Assembly: GCA_022843505.1 (NCBI GenBank)
Contig: JALHNN010000220.1
Coordinates: forward strand, 1-5,396
DNA from: Sulfuritalea sp.
GTDB lineage: Bacteria > Pseudomonadota > Gammaproteobacteria > Burkholderiales > Rhodocyclaceae
DNA: 5,396 bases
Direction of reading: 5' to 3'
How positions within the stretch are numbered: the stretch's first letter is position 1; every line of letters begins with the position of its first letter. This document shows, piece after piece, positions 1 through 4,853 of the stretch. Below the pieces are notes generated by a model. The model searched no databases. It was not told the DNA's origin and saw nothing but the letters and a program-made list of their open reading frames with translations. The position numbers and the translations under genes were made by a program.

Positions 1-14
1 ACGCTCTTCCGACT
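1..14. other. Adapter-like sequence at the left edge
   Basis: The window opens with ACGCTCTTCCGACT. The first 12 bases are identical to the inner end of the common Illumina TruSeq adapter (ACGCTCTTCCGATCT) and the next two match after a one-base gap. It sits exactly at the edge, as a leftover adapter at a contig end would. It is also readable in frame as the last residues of the cytochrome peroxidase fragment (KSEER), so chance cannot be excluded. Confidence 0.4.
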
Positions 15-495
15 TGCGCAACAGGCGCGCGGTGCGTGCGGCGTTGCCGCCCATCTCGCGCCGATCGAGGATGGGGCGCAGGCTGGACGACCAGAGGCTG
101 TCGTGGCCGCCATCCCAGCCAAGCCAGCGTTGGTGGCGGACATTCAGCAGCCCGGGGGTGTTGCGCGCACCGCGCGCCAGTCCGCGCGCCACCGCGCGAC
201 CGTCCTGGAAGCCACGTGCCGGCAGGTGGCAGGTGGCGCAGGAAACCCTGCCATTGGCCGACAGGCCCGGGTCGAAGAACAGGCGCTGGCCGAGCCGGAT
301 TGCCGCCGGATTGCCCGACACGCGATTGCCCGGATCGCGGCTCCATGGCAGGGGCCAGGGGCCGTGGCTGGCGATGCGCGCCAGTTCTTCGGGCGTGAAT
401 TCCGCTTCCGCCTGCGCCATGGCGCAGGCCGGGCCGACGATCAGTATGCTGCCGAGCAGCAGGCGACGGCAGCGCTCAGCGAATCCGGACGTCAT
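1..495 (-). CDS. Di-heme cytochrome c peroxidase / MauG-family protein, N-terminal part (cut by left edge)
   Basis: The first 165 residues of a periplasmic di-heme c-type cytochrome of the bacterial cytochrome c peroxidase/MauG superfamily are present. Family members reduce H2O2 or use it for oxidative protein modification. A basic start and hydrophobic stretch (residues 8-27) ending in AMA suggests a Sec signal peptide cleaved after about A27. The family pattern follows: LGQRLFFDPGLSANGRVSCATCH at residues 68-90, with heme-binding C86, C89 and H90, then RGFQDG (94-99), RNTPGLLN (111-118), WDGG (127-130) and REMGG (146-150). Only the first CXXCH lies in the window; the second heme domain would be beyond the edge. 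The ATG (495-493) lies inside the end of the upstream YtkA-like gene (20-nt overlap, different frame) and has no good Shine-Dalgarno sequence nearby, so translation is probably coupled. True peroxidase versus MauG/MbnH-like enzyme cannot be decided from this part. The last four or five residues at the edge are doubtful because of the adapter-like sequence there. Confidence 0.9.
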   Translation of the reverse strand, partial: MTSGFAERCRRLLLGSILIVGPACAMAQAEAEFTPEELARIASHGPWPLPWSRDPGNRVSGNPAAIRLGQRLFFDPGLSANGRVSCATCHLPARGFQDGRAVARGLARGARNTPGLLNVRHQRWLGWDGGHDSLWSSSLRPILDRREMGGNAARTARLLRKSEER

Positions 496-928
496 CGAAC
501 AGGCGCAGGCTTCCCTTTGCGGACTCGACCTCGAACTCGAGCTGCCAGCGTCCGCTCATGTGGAACATCATGCCTTCGGCGCGAAAGCGCCCCTCGCCCA
601 GCGCAGTGAGGCGCGGCCGGTAGTTCATGCCGTGGCGGTGCTCCGGCATCGTCGCGTCGAGCCTGGCCAGGGTGGCCGCGGACGGCGTCGCGCCTGCGCA
701 CAGTTGCACCTCGATCGAAAAATGCTGCGCCATGGGGATCGCGCCCGGGGCGATCGGGGCTCCTTTCAGCAGCGGGCGCCAGGCCAATTGCAGGTCGGCC
801 TTGTCCAGCTTTGCGCCATCGGCTTCGAGCGGAGGGCAGGCGGCCCATGCTCCCAGGGCGAAGCCGCTCGCCAGCGCGCAGACAACGGCCCGGCGCAGAT
901 CGCCGTGGCGCCAGCGCCGACTCTTCAC
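476..928 (-). CDS. Exported YtkA-like domain protein, 150 aa
   Basis: A small secreted protein of unknown role resembling the YtkA-like/FixH beta-sandwich family. It starts at a GTG whose last bases form the stop of the upstream hydrolase gene (GTGA, 4-nt overlap). That start places a basic segment (KSRRWRHGDLRR) before a hydrophobic stretch (residues 14-30) ending in AWAA, a convincing signal peptide. Cysteine 31 follows at once, but the preceding WAA is a poor lipobox, so signal peptidase I is more likely. The mature part carries the family signature MPEHRHGMNY (94-103) and, near the end, GMMFHMSGRWQLEFEV (119-134). H97, H99, M101, H123 and M124 could bind a metal such as copper, and C31 and C77 could form a disulfide; both are inference. 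A longer reading frame extends upstream to 1828, but it runs antiparallel-shadow style through the hydrolase gene in another frame and is not real. Gene order puts it between two other exported proteins, so it may partner the MauG-like cytochrome that follows. Confidence 0.82.
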   Translation of the reverse strand: MKSRRWRHGDLRRAVVCALASGFALGAWAACPPLEADGAKLDKADLQLAWRPLLKGAPIAPGAIPMAQHFSIEVQLCAGATPSAATLARLDATMPEHRHGMNYRPRLTALGEGRFRAEGMMFHMSGRWQLEFEVESAKGSLRLFDDVRIR

Positions 929-1797
929 CGCTTGCCCGCCATCATCGAGGCGAACAGCGTCTCGCCGTTGCGCCAGCCGATCTTTTCGGCGACATCCTTC
1001 GGCAGGTCGACCAGCCAGCCGCGCGACCATTCCGCATGCTCGACGATGTAATGCCAGCGCTCCGGCGTAAAGGTGTCGGTGCCTACGAGAAAGCGGTCGG
1101 GAAACTCGAGGAAAGCGTCGCGCCAGGCCGGGTCGACCTTGCCGCCGGAGGCGTGGTCGTTGCGGAAAGCGAGGTCGGCGTGCAGCCTGGGGTGCTTCCT
1201 CAGCATCGCGCGCACGGCCTCGGGCCGGTCGAAACCGGAATGGGCCCAGAGCACGCGCGCTTCCGGGTCCTGCCGGATCACCCGGTCGACCGCGTCGCCG
1301 TCGCCGTGCAGGTGCAGCCAGAGCCCGTGCTGCTTCGCCAGCTGGACCATGCGCCGCATCACCGGCAGGTCGGCGTCGGCGCCATAGACGTGGAACTCGC
1401 CGATCGCGGCATAGCGGTACTTTTTCAGGCGCTCCTCGACGTGGGCGATCACGGTTTCGTCCCTTACCCAGGTCGACAGTTCGCCGCGCTTGCGGTAGGG
1501 GCGCAGGGAGGGAACGATGAGGTCGGGCGCCTCGGCGTAGAGCTTCTGCGTGCCGTCGTCGCTGGAACTCGACACCATGGCGCGCTTGAGGCCGGCCTTG
1601 CGCAGGATGGCGATCGCGGCCTTCGGTGGCGTGGCGTCCCAGGCGTCGTGGCTGTAATGGATGTGGGCGTCGAAGATCGGCATCTTCGGCTCGGCGGCGG
1701 ATGCCGCGCCGACCGCCGCCTGAATCGCGCAGAGCGAAGAAAACAGCAAGAGCGGCTGCAGCATGCGTCGGGATCGTGCTTGCCAGGGAAGTCTCAT
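925..1797 (-). CDS. Exported amidohydrolase-2 family metal-dependent hydrolase
   Basis: A 290-residue TIM-barrel hydrolase of the amidohydrolase-related superfamily (Amidohydro_2 type). Residues 1-35 form a signal peptide: basic RSRR, hydrophobic core (about 13-32), and ASAA before the predicted cut at E36. The catalytic metal-site pattern is intact: DAHIH with H45 and H47 after strand 1, GEFH with E134, HLHG with H162/H164, AHSGF with H186, and the strand-8 aspartate D241 in LVGTDTF. Family members decarboxylate or hydrolyse C-C, C-N or ester bonds; the substrate here cannot be read from sequence, and most relatives are cytoplasmic, so export is notable. The ATG at 1797-1795 is well supported by a strong Shine-Dalgarno sequence 4 nt upstream. 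The stop overlaps the start of the YtkA-like gene, so this is the first gene of a three-gene unit of exported proteins, probably transcribed from the promoter candidate at 1860-1889. Confidence 0.9.
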   Translation of the reverse strand: MRLPWQARSRRMLQPLLLFSSLCAIQAAVGAASAAEPKMPIFDAHIHYSHDAWDATPPKAAIAILRKAGLKRAMVSSSSDDGTQKLYAEAPDLIVPSLRPYRKRGELSTWVRDETVIAHVEERLKKYRYAAIGEFHVYGADADLPVMRRMVQLAKQHGLWLHLHGDGDAVDRVIRQDPEARVLWAHSGFDRPEAVRAMLRKHPRLHADLAFRNDHASGGKVDPAWRDAFLEFPDRFLVGTDTFTPERWHYIVEHAEWSRGWLVDLPKDVAEKIGWRNGETLFASMMAGKR

Positions 1798-1801
1798 CGT
1801 G

Positions 1802-1809
1802 TCCTCCTC
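1802..1809 (-). promoter_or_regulatory. Strong Shine-Dalgarno site of the exported hydrolase gene
   Basis: Read on the minus strand the bases are GAGGAGGA, ending 4 nt before the ATG at 1797. It is the best ribosome binding site in the window and fixes the start of the hydrolase. It fits the idea that this gene opens a new transcription unit, since genes within the two units mostly rely on overlaps. Confidence 0.75.
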
Positions 1810-1859
1810 GCGCGGCCGTCGCGGCCATGCAGCATCAGGTCGGGAAATGCAGCGCCGTC

Positions 1860-1889
1860 AGTATGTCCGCCGGAAGACCCGCTCGTCAA
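1860..1889 (-). promoter_or_regulatory. Candidate sigma70-type promoter for the hydrolase/YtkA-like/peroxidase unit
   Basis: On the minus strand TTGACG (1889-1884; five of six match TTGACA) is followed after 18 nt by CATACT (1865-1860; four of six match TATAAT). The -35 box overlaps the TGA stop of the 222-residue gene. Initiation would fall near 1853, giving a leader of roughly 55 nt before the hydrolase ATG. It is the only gap in the window (88 nt) large enough for a promoter. The match is by eye and the -10 is weak, so this is a candidate only; read-through from the frd unit is also possible because I see no terminator. Confidence 0.4.
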
Positions 1890-2554
1890 TTGGACAAATT
1901 CGGCTGGGCTGCGTCCGCTGGCGGGCGCTGGCGAAAGGCCGCCGCGGCTATTTCCATGGCCAGGGGCCAGGCCACCCGCAGCATGACGTCGAGGAGTTCG
2001 CGGGCGATTGCCTCCCGCAGCGGAACCAGCGGTCCCGGCAGGCGGACGGAGCGGCTGAGCGAGCGCACCTCTTCGGCATAGAGGCGAAACAGTTCGTGCA
2101 GCAGGCGGGCGAGATCCTCCTGGCTGAAGCTTGCTGCCAGCGACCCGCGCAGCGGCGGCGCGACGCCTTCCGCGTGCAGAACCCGCGCCGCCGCCTCGTG
2201 CAGCAGGCGGATGCGTCGCGTGCGGAAAGGGATGATCTCGTCGTAGCGAACGACAATTTCGACCGGAAAGCGTCCGACCTTCTCGAGAAAGCGGCGGTCG
2301 ATGTCCTTGGTGGCCTGAAGCAGGGCGGCAAGGCGTTGCTCCTGCTCTCCCTCGGCGGAGGCCGGGAGTCCGGCGTCGAGTATCACCGCGGTGTCCTTCT
2401 CCACTTCCTTGCCGACGTTGAGGACCAGCACCGGCTCCAGGTGGGGCAAGGCCAGGCGCATGGGGAGCGCGGCACGCAGCGCGACGAGCGTACGCTGGCT
2501 GTAGAGTTGAAGGATGCGGCCGTTGAGCCGGGCGAGGTGGCGCGGACGATTCAC
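1886..2554 (-). CDS. Unrecognised 222-aa helical protein linked to the fumarate reductase operon
   Basis: I do not recognise this family. The protein has no signal peptide and no clear transmembrane segment, and appears cytoplasmic and largely alpha-helical. Visible segments are an N-terminal basic helix (residues 3-30), a more extended region around LPHLEPVLVLNVGKEVEKD (36-54), a charged helix (68-92), FPVEIVVRYDEIIPF (96-110), a basic helix RTRRIRLLHEAAARVLHAEG (111-130), and two further helices (144-168 and 178-208). The C-terminal tail is Pro/Ala-rich. The GTG at 2554 is the only usable start: the frame upstream runs just eight codons to the stop of the methyltransferase gene and has no other start codon. 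The Shine-Dalgarno sequence is poor, so translation is probably coupled to the methyltransferase 24 nt upstream. Base composition matches its neighbours and the frame is open throughout, so it looks like a genuine gene. Its position suggests a role tied to fumarate respiration or quinone modification, but that is inference only. Confidence 0.8.
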   Translation of the reverse strand: MNRPRHLARLNGRILQLYSQRTLVALRAALPMRLALPHLEPVLVLNVGKEVEKDTAVILDAGLPASAEGEQEQRLAALLQATKDIDRRFLEKVGRFPVEIVVRYDEIIPFRTRRIRLLHEAAARVLHAEGVAPPLRGSLAASFSQEDLARLLHELFRLYAEEVRSLSRSVRLPGPLVPLREAIARELLDVMLRVAWPLAMEIAAAAFRQRPPADAAQPNLSN

Positions 2555-2578
2555 CCTGGGAACCCGTTGCCGCGGCGT

Positions 2579-3334
2579 TCAGGCCGGCTTGGTGGCGCGA
2601 TGGTAGCCGATCATGCCGTGGAACACCTTGTCGGCGCGGACTTCGACGAAGCCCAGCTCGCGCAGCAGGATCGACAGGTCTTCCGCGGTATAGAAGAGCT
2701 CGAGCGCATCCATGAAGTATTGCTTGGCCTGCACGGCCGCCGGGCCGCTGCCGACGATCAGCCCGGTGATGCCGAGGCAGCCCTTCAGGTAGCTGTAGTA
2801 GAGCTTCTTCACGATCGGGTTGCGCGGGCGCAGCAGGTCGGAATGGTAGAAGCGGCCGCCGGGCTTGAGCACGCGGCGGATCTCGCCGAATACCTGGCGC
2901 ACCCGCAGGTGGCGCGAGGCGAACTGCAGTGTGACGATATCGAAATGGTCATCCGGGAAGGGCAGGGTATGGACGTCGCCGATGGTGCTCTTGATCTGGA
3001 AGCCGAGCTCGGCGGCACGCTGCTGGCCGATCGTCTGCATAGCGGCGCTGCGGTCGATGGCATGGACATCCAGGGTCCCTTCGCGTTTGAGCAGGGCGAT
3101 GCCGATGGCGTTGGTTCCGGCGCAGACGTCGAGCACCTTCTGCTGCGGCCTCAGCTCGACGAGCTGCATGAAGCGGCGCAGGAAGCTGTCGAACTGCCCG
3201 AGTGCGGCGATGTTGTTGGCCCGGTCGTAATACGGGGCGACGTCGGCAAAAACGTCGTTCAGTTCCCTGCTCCAGACGTCGCCCAGGCGCGCTTCGCGGA
3301 CGGCCTCGCGCGAGGCCGGTGGGGGTGGTGCCAT
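2579..3334 (-). CDS. UbiE/MenG-family SAM-dependent methyltransferase, probably quinone-modifying
   Basis: A 251-residue class I methyltransferase most like UbiE/MenG, the C-methyltransferases of ubiquinone and menaquinone synthesis. The UbiE-type N-terminal signature is present: FADVAPYYDRANNIAALG (29-46). SAM motif I is VLDVCAGTNAIG (67-78), the strand-2 acidic residue is D94 in HAIDRSAAM, then GDVHTLPFPDDHFDIVTLQF (119-138) and the post-motif RRVLKPGGRFYHSDLLRP (153-170). Two points differ from typical UbiE: motif I has Asn75 where GGTGD normally carries Gly, and the FGLRN motif reads FASRH (138-142). RquA, the UbiE-like protein of rhodoquinone synthesis, is reported to lack the strand-2 acidic residue; D94 is kept here, which favours an ordinary methyltransferase. 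Its place 36 nt after frdD suggests it helps make the low-potential quinol used by fumarate reductase, for example demethylmenaquinone methylation. The ATG has an AGGGA site 5 nt upstream. I am sure of the superfamily, less so of the substrate. Confidence 0.85.
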   Translation of the reverse strand: MAPPPPASREAVREARLGDVWSRELNDVFADVAPYYDRANNIAALGQFDSFLRRFMQLVELRPQQKVLDVCAGTNAIGIALLKREGTLDVHAIDRSAAMQTIGQQRAAELGFQIKSTIGDVHTLPFPDDHFDIVTLQFASRHLRVRQVFGEIRRVLKPGGRFYHSDLLRPRNPIVKKLYYSYLKGCLGITGLIVGSGPAAVQAKQYFMDALELFYTAEDLSILLRELGFVEVRADKVFHGMIGYHRATKPA

Positions 3335-3339
3335 GACTA

Positions 3340-3344
3340 TCCCT
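3340..3344 (-). promoter_or_regulatory. Ribosome binding site of the methyltransferase gene with a CAA-rich leader
   Basis: On the minus strand AGGGA lies 5 nt before the ATG at 3334. It is preceded (3360-3345) by a run of ACAACA-type repeats that should be unstructured in the mRNA. The 36-nt gap after frdD holds no promoter or terminator that I can see, so the gene is probably read as part of the frd message with its own translation start. Confidence 0.55.
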
Positions 3345-3370
3345 GTTGCTGTTGTTGTTCTGGCGATGTC

Positions 3371-3712
3371 CTAGATGCGAAGCAGGAACACCGCGGTGGC
3401 GATGCTGCCGACGATGGCCGCGACGTAGAGCAGGGTCGCGATCAGCGTGTCGGCGCGCAGGCCGAAATCGTAGCAGGTACAGCGCAGCCGGTGCGCGGAA
3501 CTCCACAACGAAAGCGCGATTACGCCGAACAGCACCAGCTTGCCAAGGCCGCCGGAGGCGAAGGCATGAAGCTGTTCGTAGCTCAGTCCGGGCGGCACCC
3601 GGCCCACGGCGGCAAGGAAGCCGAGTACGACGATCACCGGCATGCAGAAGGCGATGACCGTGCCGCCCGCGGCGAAGGGGAACCAGACGACGGGCTTGTT
3701 CGACTTGGCCAT
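3371..3712 (-). CDS. frdD: Fumarate reductase membrane anchor subunit D
   Basis: A 113-residue integral membrane protein that with FrdC anchors the FrdAB catalytic dimer and forms the quinol site at the cytoplasmic membrane. Three hydrophobic segments are visible (about 12-36, 56-76 and 90-111), the topology of FrdD. Alignable points with the E. coli protein are VVWFPFAAGG near the N terminus, PPGLSYEQLHAFA (40-52) against its LSYERVLAFA, and LWSSAHRLRCTCYDFGL (69-85) against its LWCGLHRMHHAMHDLKI. The HR pair (74-75) is kept, while the later histidines of the E. coli segment are replaced by R77, C78 and Y81, consistent with a heme-free anchor. The ATG lies 2 nt after the frdC stop; a longer frame upstream only shadows frdC. 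Its stop is followed by the methyltransferase gene 36 nt on. Length is close to the 119 residues of E. coli FrdD. Confidence 0.93.
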   Translation of the reverse strand: MAKSNKPVVWFPFAAGGTVIAFCMPVIVVLGFLAAVGRVPPGLSYEQLHAFASGGLGKLVLFGVIALSLWSSAHRLRCTCYDFGLRADTLIATLLYVAAIVGSIATAVFLLRI

Positions 3713-3714
3713 GA

Positions 3715-4107
3715 TCAGAACACCCCGGCAAGGAACAGGACGGCCACCGAAAGCACTGCCCAGACCAGGTAGTGGGCGCCCGAGATGTAACTGCCCTTGA
3801 CGAATTCCTCGCCGATCTGCAGCGGCATCGCCTTTTGCGTCGCGTTGAACCAGGTGCCGGCGTGGTAGAAGGCGGCGGCCATGGCGAGAATGTGGAAGGC
3901 GATGGAACCGGGGCTGCGCAGCGCCTCGAGGAAGCCCTGCCATGCCGCGGGGCCGGCAGACAGGCGCTGCATGGCGACGACCAGCAGCACGCAGTAGGCG
4001 CCGATGAACAGGCTGGTGACCTCGCGCGCCATGTAGCGCATGTAGCGCGGATGGCGCAGGAACCAGGTGGCGGGGGGAACTTCGCGGATCAGCGGACGGC
4101 GGCTCAT
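3715..4107 (-). CDS. frdC: Fumarate reductase membrane anchor subunit C
   Basis: A 130-residue membrane subunit, the same length class as E. coli FrdC (131). It carries electrons from quinol to the FrdB iron-sulfur chain together with FrdD. Three transmembrane segments are visible (about 30-48, 67-87 and 108-128). The segment PRYMRYMAREVTS (20-32) matches the E. coli FYRFYMLREGTA, including the Arg28-Glu29 pair; Glu29 is the residue implicated in menaquinol deprotonation in E. coli. FYHAGTWF (80-87) matches its LLHTKTWF and keeps His82. The ATG overlaps the frdB stop by 4 nt (ATGA), and GGAGG at 4118-4114, 6 nt upstream and inside the end of frdB, supports this start over an in-frame upstream extension. 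The absence of extra histidines in the helices fits a heme-less quinol:fumarate reductase. Confidence 0.95.
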   Translation of the reverse strand: MSRRPLIREVPPATWFLRHPRYMRYMAREVTSLFIGAYCVLLVVAMQRLSAGPAAWQGFLEALRSPGSIAFHILAMAAAFYHAGTWFNATQKAMPLQIGEEFVKGSYISGAHYLVWAVLSVAVLFLAGVF

Positions 4108-4853
4108 GGCTTTCCTCCGGGCAACAGGTGCTCGACGATCCAGTCGATCGAGCCGACGATCTTCAGCTGCTGCAGGGCGCTTGCCGGGTCGACGTGGGCC
4201 GGGCAGACTTCCGAACAGGCGCCGACGAAGGTGCACTCCCAGACGCCCTCCGCGGTGGCGACCACCTCCATCCTTTCCTTGCGGCCCTCATCGCGCGAAT
4301 CGAGGTTGTAGCGGTGGGCCAGGGTCAGCGCCGCCGGACCGACGAAATGCGGCGTCAATCCGTATTCCGGACAGGCGGCGTAACACAGCATGCAGTTGAT
4401 GCACATCGAGTACTGGCGGAACTTCATCAGTTGCGCCGGCGTCTGCTTGTGCTCGCCTTCCTCGATCGGCTTCTTCTTGCCGATCACGTAGGGCTTGACC
4501 CGCTTCAACTTTTCCATGAAGTCGTCGGGCGCGGTGACGAGATCGCGCTCGACCGGGAAGTGGGTCAGCGGTTCGACGCGGATCACGCCCTCGTAGTCGC
4601 GCAGGAAGCTGTGGCAGGAAAGTTTCGGTTCGCCGTTGATCATCATGCCGCAGCTGCCGCAGACCGCCATGTGGCACGACCAGCGGTAGTTCAGCGTCGG
4701 GTCGATGCTTTCCTTGATCTTGTTCAAGGCATCGAGCACCACCCACTCCTCGTGGCAGATCACTTCGTAGCGCTGGAAGTGGGCCTCGGTGTCGGTGTCC
4801 GGGTTGTAGCGCAGGACGTCGAGCTGGACCAGACGCTCTTTCAGTGGCGTCAT
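4104..4853 (-). CDS. frdB: Fumarate reductase iron-sulfur subunit
   Basis: A 249-residue FrdB/SdhB-type protein that passes electrons from the membrane quinol site to the FAD of FrdA. All cluster ligands are present: C60, C65, C68 and C80 for the [2Fe-2S] centre (RWSCHMAVCGSCGMM); C151, C154, C157 and C217 for [4Fe-4S] (CINCMLCYAAC); C161, C207 and C213 for [3Fe-4S]. The third position of the C-terminal motif is Met155-Leu156 before C157, and the segment FVGPAALTLAHRYNLDSRD (170-188) is nearly the E. coli FrdB sequence, favouring fumarate reductase over succinate dehydrogenase, as does the A-B-C-D gene order. The ATG at 4853 overlaps the frdA stop by 4 nt and has GGGAG 7 nt upstream (4865-4861). 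An upstream extension of the frame to 4964 lies entirely inside frdA and is not the start. Confidence 0.97.
   Translation of the reverse strand: MTPLKERLVQLDVLRYNPDTDTEAHFQRYEVICHEEWVVLDALNKIKESIDPTLNYRWSCHMAVCGSCGMMINGEPKLSCHSFLRDYEGVIRVEPLTHFPVERDLVTAPDDFMEKLKRVKPYVIGKKKPIEEGEHKQTPAQLMKFRQYSMCINCMLCYAACPEYGLTPHFVGPAALTLAHRYNLDSRDEGRKERMEVVATAEGVWECTFVGACSEVCPAHVDPASALQQLKIVGSIDWIVEHLLPGGKP

Noticed and set aside
14..1051. 345-residue open frame on the plus strand
   Set aside because: It is antisense to the cytochrome peroxidase and YtkA-like genes; Arg/Pro/Ser-rich with no recognisable domain.
1814..1826. GC-rich hairpin (GGCCG, loop TCG, CGGCC) considered as a terminator for the frd unit
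   Set aside because: The stem is only 5 bp, no T-run follows on the minus strand, and it lies in the leader just upstream of the hydrolase ribosome binding site. At most it could affect translation of that gene.
929..1828. Upstream extension of the YtkA-like gene to a 450-residue protein
   Set aside because: The extension overlaps the whole hydrolase gene in another frame, is Arg/Ala-rich without motifs, and would remove the clear signal peptide that begins at the GTG at 928.
811..1986. 391-residue open frame on the plus strand
   Set aside because: It is antisense to the well-supported exported amidohydrolase, and its repetitive Val/Gly/Asp-rich translation is typical of the complement of a GC-rich gene.
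2579..3334. RquA (rhodoquinone biosynthesis) identity for the methyltransferase
   Set aside because: RquA is reported to lack the acidic residue after strand 2 that binds SAM; here D94 is present in HAIDRS. A tree would be needed to close the question.
1763..3772. 669-residue open frame on the plus strand
   Set aside because: It runs antisense across the methyltransferase, the unknown gene and frdD, which have clear family motifs or coherent frames. The translation is low in sense (Gln/Arg/Gly/Ala-rich) with no motif. Long antisense frames are usual in GC-rich DNA.
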